A stretch of 64,000 nucleotides of DNA from Escarpia spicata (lineage: Eukaryota; Annelida; Polychaeta; Sabellida; Siboglinidae). The position numbers and the translations under genes are program-made. How positions within the stretch are numbered: the stretch's first letter is position 1; each line of letters opens with the position of its first letter. Where the stretch lies: assembly GCA_963995525.1 (NCBI GenBank), contig OZ023213.1:51455856-51519855 (forward strand). Reading direction: 5' to 3'. Of the stretch, positions 38,937 to 50,570 are shown in pieces. A model generated the notes under the pieces. It was given only the letters and a program-made list of their open reading frames with translations. It ran no database searches and had not been told where the DNA came from.

Positions 38937-40531
38937 TGTGAACCACGACATCCGCATTTCCAACGTATCGATTTAATTTGTTGAAACATTGAACATTCAA
39001 AGCACTGCACTTAATACAATCGTGTTACAATAACGCGACCTATCCACATATATTAATCGAACGAGGAATTCAACAGATTTTACCCACTGAAGGGCACTAA
39101 ATGTCATGTCGGTTGGTTATTGTTGTTCATACACGAAAGTTTCATTATCGAAATGGGTGTCTGAATGTAATATTTGTTTGCGCAACCAATAACACAAGTA
39201 TTAATATTAATCAATATTACTCAAATGCGTGAATCCCAAAGTTAAGTCACGCAGCCCGGGTAGTAACGTGGGCAGCGTGCCTGTTAGGAAAGCGAGAGGA
39301 GGAACGTGTGACCGATTTACTCATGCGCAGCAGGATACACTGTGTCGGTTAACAATATGGCACAATCATCAGCTGCTGATATGTTATATAGCTTAACTCA
39401 AAATATCATCTAACCATTTGAGTGAGAACTCTGCAGCATGTGATCAAGTTTGCCGCCTGAATTTCGAAGTCGCCACCTGAAGACACGACCAGTGTTGCGT
39501 ATTGGAAGGTAATTCATCTATTGTTCTTGCTCATGGACACGGCTCCAAAACAACGGTGTAGAACTGTGTTTGCGGTGTTGTGTGTGCGCTGCTGCTCGTT
39601 GGAAGACGCAATATATGTGGTGGTGTTGTTGGACAAGAGTCGCATGATTTAAATGAATTGTTTTGACGTTTCGACGGAAGCAAATTTTCACCAGGCTGGA
39701 AAGCAGAAACTGCATGACTGGTTTTGAGAAGCATTGAAGTTAAAGTAGGTTATTTGATATAACGTTGGCGTAGAAATACAATCATATAGACTATTGGGCA
39801 AATTCACTATTTGAGTTAGGTGATGGTATATTATCAACATAGGGTATGGGTATACCAAACAAAAATCTCGTTAGCACTGCTTTCAAGTAAGACATTAAGG
39901 GAACATAGTCTTTTCGTTTTTATTTTTAAATAATGTTATACAGTATAACTTGTATCTACTACAACGTACTGACAGCGGGTTACAACACAAATATTGTTTA
40001 ATTAACAATTTCTTGTGTGATTTTTTACGATACGTGGTTATATAATTTGTTTACCAACCAGCGCGCCACCTCCGAAGGCGTTGCTTCTAATTTCCGATGT
40101 TTAACGAGATGGAACTGTGTATCACGTGATACATGATCACGTGAACGCTTAGTAGCGAGTTTGTTGTCACTTAATGGCGGGCAAGAAAAGTTGCGTTCGC
40201 CTGTATTATCGTCAGCGGCGAAGACAAAAAAGGAAGATAACAAACTCAGGGGTGCTACAAGAGTTACTTTGGTAGAGCAGAAGAGACGATAGGATCGTCT
40301 TAAGGCTGTCATAAAAGCGAAATCGGATCGTGAAGTAGCAAAAGTCTTGCTTGACAAGTAACGTCGTAAGTTGGCATTGCAGCTGACTGCTGCGTTTTTG
40401 GCCGGCGTTGGGCTGACCATTTGTGTATTTTGCTGTCACGTAGTTACAAGTTCTGTTGTTTTAATATGTGTATGATATATAAATATTAATATATGATGTC
40501 GATATATTGATTGCATTTATATAGAAAATCT
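38937..40531. other. No confident gene
   Basis: Mostly AT-rich. At 40210-40420 the plus strand reads TKKEDNKLRGATRVTLVEQK, then, after a stop, a basic helical stretch to LDK followed by another stop. It could be a decayed coding fragment of unknown type. Confidence 0.35.
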
Positions 40532-40559
40532 ATGATGCTGAACGGGAGTTCAGCATCAT
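40532..40559. other. Perfect 12-bp hairpin
   Basis: ATGATGCTGAAC, loop GGGA, then the exact complement. It lies in a non-coding region. It does not fit the histone mRNA stem-loop (six-pair stem, four-base loop), and no adjacent gene is evident. Confidence 0.6.
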
Positions 40560-42039
40560 GTCGCACGACCGTCACTGTTCACACTCACAGCCGCAGGCGC
40601 GTCTTCGGGACGTTATCGTCACTGACCATACCCTTTGACGCTGGGGCCAAGGCGCAGTCGTAAGCTAGGTAGATTGGTAACCAGGTAGAATGTAGGAAGT
40701 GAATGGAATACGCAGTAGATTGCTCAGCTCAAAATTCGCCCATCTAGTCGACAACATTTTTGTCTGATACTGGGTATAATTATCGTCATGTCCTAACGTC
40801 GTGCATCGCATAATACCGTGCCAATGTCATATTGGGAATTTTATGTCAATTTGTTAAATTCCATCTGAGACGGTGTCTACTGGTTAAAGACAAAGTTTTT
40901 ATTAAAATGGCAGCTAGCTGCAGCTGCTGTTTTTAACAAACCTGGTTGAAATGTCATCATCTGTTATAAGAGTGTTATTTTGGAATATTCACATACAAAA
41001 TTGACAACAACATTTTTGCTGACTGTTTTAGCAGTCATTCACGTTGGTCAAATAGCATAGCTTTTTCAATAACTTGTTTTTATCTAAACGTGATAATTAT
41101 TGTGTACACATTTTTAGAGTACAACCTTTTATTACCTGTTTTGGGTGACCAGTGATTACGCCATAACTAAATAGGTTTTTTTTGCAAATGATGTAGCATA
41201 TTTATAAGTAGATTTGATGTGTTGCGAAAGAACAGGTTTGTGCGTGACTTGTTTGGTGTGCACATATTTGTGTGAGTATCAAATATTTAACGTGTAAACA
41301 ATTGAACATAGTAAAGCTTTATCTAAATAGCAAAACTTATCTTGTGGTTTATACCGTAAGTCATGTTAACGTTAACATTTAGGCTCCATTCTTCAAATTT
41401 ATTACAGTTGGATGATGTTTGGGGGACTATAACATATAGGTTTCAAGTGTATTTTTTATCACTCACACCAGCCTACTAGTAGACATAACATATGCATAAC
41501 ATAGACAATTACATATAAATTGTGTTTTTGTCTTGTTGATAAGCTAATAAGATATAGCATGCTCCTTTATAACATTTCTTTACATATGATTGGTCCTAGT
41601 GAATCTAATGTGCTGATTTTATTCTTAAAAAATGAAGGTGATACATTATAAACGGAAATATGTTCTTGAAAATAAGGTGTCATTCGAAAAATAAAATGGG
41701 TCATAGGTATTTGATTTTACAAATAGCACTAACATTGCAGCAGTTTACATGCTAGTATTAATGTCATCAGCATTATTTGGAACCCATCTTGAGGCCATGT
41801 TCAGCTAACAGCTGTATACACATACTCAAACATCAGTGCATTGGGCTGTCACTGTCTGTGAGATTTTGACACTTTGGTGTTAGTTACTTCGGATCCTTTG
41901 TCCCTGTGCTGTATATTGCCCCGCTGACACCTCTATTGTCAGATAGTCAAACAGGATGCCTGTGGATGGGCTGTACTGTTAGAACCTCCCAGCAAGTGGT
42001 CTATTTATTTGACCTCATGCAGAAAATAGTACAGGACAG
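40560..42039. other. No gene recognised
   Basis: AT-rich intergenic DNA. The last part may include the 3' untranslated end of the minus-strand LINE that follows, but no tail repeat is visible. Confidence 0.45.
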
Positions 42040-44040
42040 TTAAGCAGTCCAGACAATTACCGCCGACCATACCGGTCAGGATGGTACCGCGATACTGTCA
42101 ATAGACCTTGACCGGCGGAACTAAATGATCGCGTCGGTGAGTACGGTGTCACCAGTGACGTCAGATACTCTGGCCGAGGTGGTGAACAGCGCCATGCACC
42201 ACTAGGGGAATCTTGAATTCGATTCGTTGGTGAACTGGCAACCAGTGAAGATTGAACAGAACTGGTGTGATATGATCTCTTCTGCGGGTCCCTGTAATGA
42301 GCCGCGTTGAACAAATGTTGGACCATCTGGAGTTGATGCAGCAGAGTCTCAGGCAAACAACCTAAAGTAACGCATTGCCGTAATCGACTCGAGACAAACC
42401 TAAGGCATGGACTATTGTCTTGCACGCAGCGGTAGTCAAACTTTTCCTGATCCTGGCGATACTGTGAATATGGCAGTATGCCACCCGACAAACACGGCGT
42501 ACATGCCCCGCCATTGACATAGTGTCGTCAATAGTAACACCGATGTGCCGAATACATGGTTTCAGCGTGATGTAGCAGCCACATACATCAATGGCTAAGT
42601 CAACGGGAGGCTGCATATGTTTATGGTTACGCACAACGGAAATGACGATGACTTCTATTTTATGCTCATTTAGAAGAAGGTTGTGAGATGCCATCCATGA
42701 TTTCACGTCAGCGGTACATCGCGTTATGCGGTCAATGGCAGTTGTAACGTGCACTGGCTGATCACGCGGAAATTCAACATATAGCTGAGTATCGTCAGCA
42801 TACATGTGGTAATGAAGCTGATGGCGTTTGAATACACGGTGGAGCCCAAGACAATATATTGTAAAAAGCAGGAGTCCCAGTACGCTACCTTGCGTACACC
42901 ATAGTGCAGATTAATACTTCTTGAGGTGACGCTCTCGATTTTGACAGGTTGTGTTCGCGGGGAAAGATATGTATGTAGCCAGCGGTGCGCGTTGTCACGA
43001 ATGCCTATGAGGTGAAGTTGGTCGAACAACAGGTGATGACCGACAGTATCGAAGGCAACACTCAAGTTGAGCAACACCAATATCATCTAATTATCCTGTG
43101 AAAAAAGAACGTCGTCTTGTACGAGGGCTGTTTCACAACAGTGTGCAGGGCGGTACGCACACTGAAATACATCAAATAAACTATTGGCGTCCATGTGTCG
43201 TCGAATTTGCGATGCAACAATCTTCTCGAGGAGTTTCGAAATGAAACTTAGTTTAGATATCGGTCGGTAGTTAGCCAATGATTCAGAGTTGACACCACTC
43301 TTCTTCGACAACGGTGTTACGACGGCATGTTTCATACCAGCTGGCACGGCAGACGACGCGATCGATTGGTTCACAGCCCGTGAAAACACCGGAATCAGCG
43401 TGCCAGTGCTCGATTTAAGTATGGCTGAAAAAAATACTTCTATGCCAGGAGACAACTTGCCGAAACCTTGGACAACCAGTTCGCAAATAACGTCAACTGT
43501 AGCCAACTGGAAGTCACACAAAGGCTCTACGACACGGCTTTCGTCATTGAAATCAGACCCCGATAGACGGCACAGCGTGGGGAGGTAGCCCTCTGTGTAC
43601 ACATGGCAGCAATCTTATCTGTGAAGTGTGTAGCGAACCGTTCAGCCAAGGAAAGGGGATCGTCGTCACATTTCGGCGGCACAGGGCCACGAGAGCGGTT
43701 CATTGGTGATGCGGAACATTGCTCTGGTATCATGGCTTGCTGATTAAATATCGGTACGGTAGTATGTGGATTTGGCCAAGGCGATGTTTCGCTTGAATAA
43801 GTCCCGCAGATCTGTGTACATTTCCCGATTGGCAACGAGACGCGTATGTCGCCATCTGCGCTCAGCTTGACTTATCTGTTGTCTCAGTCGCTGCAGTCCG
43901 TCAGCACGCCAGGGTTGTTTGTGACGCACAGTTACCAGCCGACGGACGAGCGGTGCGTGGTTGTCTATTAAGGTCGTCAGCTCAGCATGATAATGTACTC
44001 AAAAACTCTCGATGTCACCGGCAGGTAATACAGACATCCT
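42040..44040 (-). mobile_element. L2/CR1-like LINE, RT domain, decayed
   Basis: Read leftwards from 44040: LTTLIDNHAPLVRRLV (linker), AERRWRHTRLVANREMYTD, then NYRPISKLSFISKLLEK (about 43280), LNLSVAFDTVGHHLLFDQL (motif A, about 43060), MYADDTQLYVEFPRDQP (intact YADD catalytic box, about 42800), LLLNEHKIEVIVI, IRHIGVTIDDTMSM and SRVDYGNALL, ending in GLLTVSRYHPDRYGRR. There are at least three frameshifts; the VPQGS motif is corrupted to a LHYGVRKVAYWDS-type reading. The endonuclease is absent, so the copy is 5'-truncated. It is related to, but clearly different from, the LINE at 23511-25705. Confidence 0.85.
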
Positions 44041-44358
44041 GTAAATCAACATTCCCAACAAGCTAGGTGTCATTTTCATCAATGTCATGTAAACTTTGTT
44101 GTTATAGTATTCAATTTAAAATAACACAAAGCAAATGTTGAGAAATAATATCCGCATGTCATCCATATAAGTATTTTTCTCACTTGCCAAACATGATGAC
44201 GGATAATTTTGCAAAGGCTTAATTTATCGAATAATAATAACAATAATATTTATTACTTATAGAACAAATGTATAATACAAAAAATAGAAAATATGTCGTG
44301 TCCCCTTTATGTTGTGTTTGATTAAGTTTTATTTGTTTATGACATGTTAGTATCACTG

Positions 44359-44434
<76 letters not shown>

Positions 44435-44828
44435 TTTACTCACGCAACAAACACACGCACAATTATTTTGCATTTATTTCACCCAAAGGCTTTTTATATG
44501 AAATGGTGTTTTGCCAGAGCACAGGCATTAACAATTCTTCATGTGTTTATCAGCACAGAAAATCAATATTTTGTCAATTATTAACAGTGTATAGTAATAT
44601 TAATTTATCTGCAATTGTTCCTTCCTGCGATTACACAGCTTAGCGATGCAAGCACAGTCTGTTTTGTTCAACACACTTTGTCATACCCCTTCCTCTCACT
44701 GCACCCCGTCCATGTAGTCCACCCTTTTCCACCTCTGCAGCTCTTTCACTCAACCTCTGTGAATGAAAGGATCATGTGATTATGCTAAATATGTTTTATA
44801 CCAATAACATTTAGTATACATATATCAT
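44041..44828. other. No gene; dinucleotide microsatellite
   Basis: Contains an (AC)n run followed by an (AT)n run at 44359-44422. Otherwise AT-rich without coding signal. The CT-rich stretch 44680-44760 is unremarkable. Confidence 0.6.
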
Positions 44829-45155
44829 GTGGATCGCAGTAGCACAGCGGTAAGAGCTTCGGATTCACGACTGAGAGAACCCGGGATCGAATCCTGTGCG
44901 GCGGTGTCGAACTTTGGGCAAGTTCGTTACTCTAAATTACTTCAGTTCACTCAGCTGTATAAATGAGTACCTGGCTATAGACAGTGGTGGATATTTTGTA
45001 CGAACAGTCTTTGTGCATTAATTGCAGTGTGGCTGAATTCTTCCCAGAGAAGTTGAGATGGTGTTCGATTGAACAGGTCAGCCAGGGAGTAAAGTGTAAG
45101 GGGCTTTGAGCAGTCCTGAGGACTGGATAGTGCGCTATGTAAGAATTTACCTTTT
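44829..45155 (+). mobile_element. tRNA-derived SINE
   Basis: The head has an internal RNA polymerase III promoter: an A box, TAGCACAGCGG (44839), and a B box, GGATCGAATCC (about 44884), one base from the GGTTCGANTCC consensus, with spacing as in a tRNA. There is no foldable mature tRNA beyond this. The body follows with TTCAGTTCACTCAGCTGTAT and GAGTACCTGGC, a central block seen in several invertebrate SINE families. The tail has TGCGCTATGTAAGAATTTAC, resembling an L2-type LINE 3' end, which would supply retrotransposition in trans. Which named SINE family it belongs to is not determined. Confidence 0.82.
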
Positions 45156-47014
45156 TAAACATATATACTGCTTTACCAGCAACAGTGGGAATGCTTAGTA
45201 GAATATTTGATTTGCAACCATAAGCCTGGACACACCGACACCCGTGTACACAAACGATTGTGGTGCTCAATGCAAAACTTTGGTGTCTGAGTTACTTTTA
45301 TTTCAACACAGTTATCACGCTCGCAGACTTGGCATGCGATGGGTGCATACCTCCTCCCGCTGAGACAAGGGTTCCTCTTGGGGCAAGTAGTGGTATAAAT
45401 GTTAAAGACATTGGACATTACATTTACATATACCTTGAAAATCGTCAACACTACCCCCCAATCGATACTAACATACTCCATTATTTCCGTATCGACATAC
45501 TCCATTACTTTCATATCGACCATGTAAATATCCAACAATACTCCCCCGCTCAGGAGAAAATCTCGTACCCTCCAGCCCTCCCATATCAACCGGGAAAATC
45601 TCCAACTAAACCCCCTCCCCAGGAAATTCTCCAATATAACCCCCTCCCTGGAAAATTCTCCAACTCCCCGGCTCAATACTACAAATTATTAAAAGTTTCG
45701 TGGCAGAAAAACGGACCTCATTCACGGACACTTGTCTTGTCGATAACATTCATTGAATTAACACGTTGCAAAACAAGGTTAATTTCACAAACACAATAAC
45801 AAACGGAATATTTACGAGAATTCATAGTACAACTTACATCGGTCGAAGAATCGTCGGTTTGCATGGAATCCATGTTGACAGCGTAAGCGTGTTGACATTT
45901 GAAGCTCCGCCTCCGCCGTGTCAAAACCTTCCTCGGAATTATCCGAGCTCGCAGTTCTTCCAATCATCAAACCGCAACATGTGTCAGAGACCACAAGTGC
46001 TAAGGAATGGAAGAGGAAATTCATAGACATAAGTAATGATATACCCGAAACCAGCAGGTTCTTTTTGACGAGTGTTCAGACCGAGGGCAGCATACACTGT
46101 TTGCGTTAACAAAACACTAATCGATAGACTCTTGGCTACAGTAACTACAACAATCTTCACAACCACACATTATTCCTCAAAGACACACATTTATGCCACA
46201 AATGAAGAACGTTTCACTCACGTTGCTGGAGTAATAAGGTGCAAGCGACTTCCACAACTCGATGTTTAATTACAATATACTAAATTTGGTGATCGTTTAT
46301 CGAACAAAACATCAAGTCAAACATGACCAAATATACAATAAAAAAGGAACCTATATTCTGCCATTGCTTAATATGAATAACAAAAATCACATGTCACTAC
46401 TTGATGCTGATGTCAGCAACACGGACAAATGATTCTAGCATGACAATGGACCAACTAATTTATTTGCGCCATCTACACTTTGTTTTCTCGAAACAACAAA
46501 TTCATTGTGTTCTTGTAAAAATTATAAATAATTGTAGATAAGAAAGGCGCCAGCTGCGCGAGCGAAATACAGGCCAAATCCCAGACGCCTTCCTCTTCGT
46601 CGATAGCGACGTCGCTACTGCACGGTGACGCCGGAAACGAGAAGAGCGAGCCGAGTAAGCAGTGGGGCCACGCCTTCAGGACGTTCTGTGAAAAGTCCAC
46701 ATTTCACGGGCTGCGAAACGCCACTGATTCGACAAGCCACATTGCTCGAAGGTAAAGAAATTCTTGAAATCTACCCGGCTGGATTGTGTTCGTTTAGTCA
46801 AGCATTCAATGGTATCCTTTTGCACAACCAATTATAGCAGAATGTTTTAGGTGTAATTGATAGTCTGACACACTTCGATAGTTCCGTTCGTATAATGAAT
46901 GTTTCGCCATATTCATGCTTTTCTTGTTTTTATGTTTTATAGATTCTGTTTTTTTTTCTGTGGGCGTTTCACCTTCTTCTGCCCATCTCGTTTTCTACTA
47001 ATCCCATTATGACG
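45156..47014. other. No gene recognised
   Basis: 45420-45665 is pyrimidine-rich with imperfect short repeats (CTCCATTA/CATATCGAC, then CCCCCTCCC-AGGAAATTCTCCAA). Several open frames at 45260-46110 have no recognised motif. A GC-richer patch lies at 46545-46700. Confidence 0.4.
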
Positions 47015-48088
47015 CTTCTATATCGGGACATTTCAACTGTTTGTTTCTTCATTTTCCGTAGCGAATAGCGTTTGCACATTCCATAATCACTTTCTGTAGC
47101 GTATAATGTTTGCACATTCCATGTTCACTTTCCGTAGCGTATAGCGTTTGTACATTCCATGTTCACTTTTCGTTGCGTATAGCGTTTGTCCATTCCTTGT
47201 TCCTATATCGATGTCATAGGTCGTTATGTTCCATTCCGTCTTTTTGTCTCCCGTATTTGACTTTCCACTTTCACCCGGGATGTGCTCAACGGTGAGTGCG
47301 GTCGTTATCTGCCTACTAAATTCACGTTTTACCATTACGGCCTGTCCGACTCCACCGCTACGGCAAGCAGCGCTGGGCACCGCGACATTGCTCGATATTA
47401 AACGTTAATGTCACCGGCTTGTAGACAGCATTATTACATTAACACACCTTCAGGCTAGGTAACAATTAATATCAATTTATGTGTGACGATTATCACACGA
47501 ATTCCTCTTTCGGCTCAGACAAGGTATACAAGAGAGCCTTGGTTCTGTAATTGCAAATGCCAGTGCAAAAAGCAACACTCCGAATGTCATACCTTTCAAC
47601 AAATTAAACAGACACATCACGATGCAACCGTTTTCATTTTAGAAGATAGAATACGATGCTTTATCTTAATGGTGTGTCATAAATCCAACCATGCCATTGC
47701 AAATGACATACTACAAGTTTATGAAATTAGGGAATTACTTTACTTAATGAAAGGATCTTTAATATAATCCGCCTCGGTATGAATGTGTGATGTGTTGTAA
47801 TACGCGTGCCGCATTAAAGCAACACAATTACGTTGGAGAGTACCTGTATCATTGTGAAAACGTCTAATGTTGCGTGACACTCCACTACGAAATGAGTTTC
47901 ATTGACCAACAACCATTGTGAGATACAGGTGGATGTAGCCGATTGCTTCCAGGTTGATAGCCAGAGTTTATTTGCAGTTAAGTAATTAAAATAATGTTAT
48001 TTATTTGCTGAGAACTGTTTATAAGTACTCAAGATATACCTTTGAAGTGTAGTCACGCAGTCGATTTAAATGTTGACTAGTTTTGTAG
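47015..48088. repeat. Dispersed repeat B, copy 2
   Basis: Matches 25706-26603 from GGGACATTTCAACTG to CTAGTTTTGTAG. It differs in two ways. A 38-bp unit (TTTCCGTAGCGTATAGCG core, 47053-47205) is present about four times here and once there. A stretch of about 100 bp near 47285-47395 has no counterpart in copy 1. Its right end abuts a LINE fragment, just as copy 1's left end does. Confidence 0.78.
47053..47205. repeat. 38-bp tandem repeat inside repeat B
   Basis: Four diverged units containing GTAGCGTATAGCGTTTG and CATTCC, spaced about 38 bp. The equivalent place in copy 1 (25745-25785) has a single unit. Confidence 0.8.
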
Positions 48089-49035
48089 CTTAAGACAAAT
48101 ACAGCTCCAGGAAGATCTTCACAAACTTGGAAAATGGGCCATAACCTGGAACATGAAATTCAATCTTCAAAAATGCCATGTCATACCTGTAACAAGAAAC
48201 AAAACTGTCATTAACAATCAATACATGCTTCATGGTCAAACACTAGAAACTGTTTCACAGGTAAAATATCTTGGTGTAACCATAACCTCAGATCTCCGGT
48301 GGAATGCCCACATAAATAACATTTGTCTAAAAGCAAATTGATCACTAGGCTTCCTCCGCAGAAATCTCAAAGTTCCGTCAATTCAAATAAAAACTCAGGC
48401 CTACTTCACTTTTGTCAGACCCATCGTGGAGAACAGCTGTACTGTCTGGGATCCCTATACCCTTACACAAATAAACCAACTAGAAATGATTCAACGCCGT
48501 GCAGCCCGATATGTCTTATATCGCCACCACAATACCTCCAGTGTAACATACATGCTCCAGACATTAGGATGGAGATCCCTATCAGACAGAAGAACCGATG
48601 CAAAACTATGTATTATGTACAATATAACAAATGGCCTAGTGGGTATACCAGCAAACCAATACCTTATTCCTGTAAATATAGTCACTAGAAAACAACATTC
48701 CTTATTTTACCTTATCCGTCACTCCAGGTGCAACTACCACTTGTATACTTTTTCCCCAGTACCATTCGACTTTGGAATTCCCTCCCTTAATACATTGTAA
48801 ATCAAAACAGCCTGGATGTGTTTAAAAGCAACATCCAGACTTTACACTACCCCACGTTTTACACGTTAACAAGTTCTTCTGCACGTATTTCTGTTTATTC
48901 ACACAATAATTTTTGTTCTTATATATTGCACTCTAAAAACAAACAAAACATTTCCTGTTCGCCTGCCATGCCACGGCACCGCCTGTATCCTCAGCATGTT
49001 GAGGCTAGGCGTGTATTGGAAGAAGAAGAAGAGAT
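48089..49035 (+). mobile_element. 5'-truncated LINE, RT C-terminus and 3' end
   Basis: Starts LQEDLHKLGKWA, then FNLQKCHVIPVTRNK and VKYLGVTITSDLRWNAH. After a stop and frameshift come QTLGWRSLSDRRTDAK and LCIMYNITNGLV, and it ends FGIPSLNTL with a stop near 48800. This is the post-catalytic (thumb and tail) part of a non-LTR reverse transcriptase. The 3' untranslated part runs to a (GAA)n tail at 49018-49034. Its residue pattern differs from the CR1/L2 copies elsewhere in the window, so it is a different family. There is no catalytic box, so it is inert. Confidence 0.85.
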
Positions 49036-50402
49036 CTTTTTCGTATCTTTATATGTATTTTAGGTATCTTTACATGGAACTTTCGTGTAGCTTCTACAGA
49101 GAAACATTATTTACGTGGTTGCATGAGAACAGGCGCAATATCATACATATATATACTTGTGATGACTAAAATGACTGAGATTATTAGTGAATCGACGCAC
49201 CGTCTCGCACATACCGGGTTGCGCCGAACTAGTGGCATCGCACTTAAGCGACTACTCACTACACATCGTTACATATAATCCATCAATACAAACACAATAA
49301 AATAATACACCAGAAAAAAAGTATTTCTTTCTTTATAAATATAAATTAATCGTTATGATAGACAATGGCCTTGACGCAATGTTTTTTAGGATATCATGTT
49401 TGGCACAACAAGCAGTCAATAATCTTCAAACACTTCGAATAAGGGGCATTGTGGCAAATGTAACGTCTAATGACGCCTTCGTACATGTGAGAGAGATCGT
49501 CTCGCTTGATTGCTGATTTGTTCTTTTTATCCACACGGCATCTTTCATTGTCGAATTCTTAGTTAGTCTCCCTATCTGCTAGATTCGCTTCCTCCCAGTC
49601 TATGGTGTGGTTTTCTGTTGTCGACTGGTCCGTGAGAGCGGATTTGTTGATGACAGACATATATTTTTGTGTCGCTCCTCGCGGTTTTCTCTATGGGTGT
49701 AGTGTATTTTGTATTACTCGAATGTTGTTTTGAACAATCTTCCCGTCCCCCAATATGTCCAGCAACACAGTTCTTGCGAGGTATTTGATAAAAAATAACA
49801 GTTTTAATAAAAATAAGCTGTTCTGACGAATTTTCGTTTAATTATTATTACACGTTGAACGTATTGTTATGTCTAAACGATGTAATAATGTTCATATCCG
49901 CTAAATTATTCCTCGAGGTCATGCACTACTAAAATAGTACCCACAGGTGCGTGTTCTTTTTCCACTTAACCTGGGACAAAATGAACAGTTTGCTAAAATA
50001 ATCATGCTGAAATATAAATGTGCCAACTTTCCGCATCAAATCAAATGCAAACCAAGCCAATCTTGGAAACGCAATCATGACGAATTTTCTTATTTAGTCA
50101 TAGTTCGAACGTTTCAATGTTAATCTTAATATTGGTATTTTGTATGAAATAGCTCAACCAAATGTGTATTCTGATGAATTGTGGTGACTATTTGAACGTT
50201 ACAAAATATAGCTACCATGATATTTAATTTTTTTTTATACAAAATATAAAAATTAGATTTGGAAATCAACCGTCAGTTTAATGTTAACGTCGAGTGATCT
50301 GGAACAAAACTACATTGTGGAAAAGTGTCAACTCTATCTGAACGGGAGCAGTTAGAAGTTGCATTTTCCTTAAACCCAATCTGACTGGGCGGTCGTTTGC
50401 AG
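49036..50402. other. Non-coding, upstream intron or flank of channel gene
   Basis: No coding region found. It should contain at least part of the intron preceding the first recognised channel exon, because that exon starts in mid-codon after TTTGCAG. I could not find the expected N-terminal exon (with the family's His-Gly gating motif) in this stretch. Confidence 0.5.
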
Positions 50403-50570
50403 GATTCTCTGGATCACAATCATGCTAAGCAGCACCGTGCTATTCGGCTCTCAATGTCAGCACTTGGTGCGACACTACTTGAACCGGCCTGTCACATTGA
50501 AAACATCGATGTCAAGACAAGAACCTGTTGTCTTTCCAGCCGTCACCATTTGCAACCAAAACACCTTCAG
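50403..50570 (+). CDS. Channel exon: transmembrane helix 1 and FPAVTICN motif
   Basis: Acceptor GTCGTTTGCAG, donor TTCAG|GTATCA. Reads [15 protein letters not shown] (hydrophobic helix), then [26 protein letters not shown]. The exon enters with two bases carried from an unseen upstream exon and ends with AG, which pairs with the A of the next exon to make Arg (NTFR), as the family expects. Confidence 0.88.

Noticed and set aside
38676..38976. Poly-His, poly-Asp and poly-Ser proteins
   Set aside because: Translations of a (TCA)n microsatellite in different frames.
40532..40559. Histone-type 3' stem-loop
   Set aside because: The stem is too long, the loop is GGGA and there is no histone ORF nearby.
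44829..44900. A functional tRNA gene
   Set aside because: A and B boxes are present but the cloverleaf does not close, and the sequence runs on into a SINE body.
45260..45799. Pro-rich protein of 179 residues
   Set aside because: The reading follows an imperfect C-rich repeat, has no recognised motif, and is overlapped by an equally open antisense frame.
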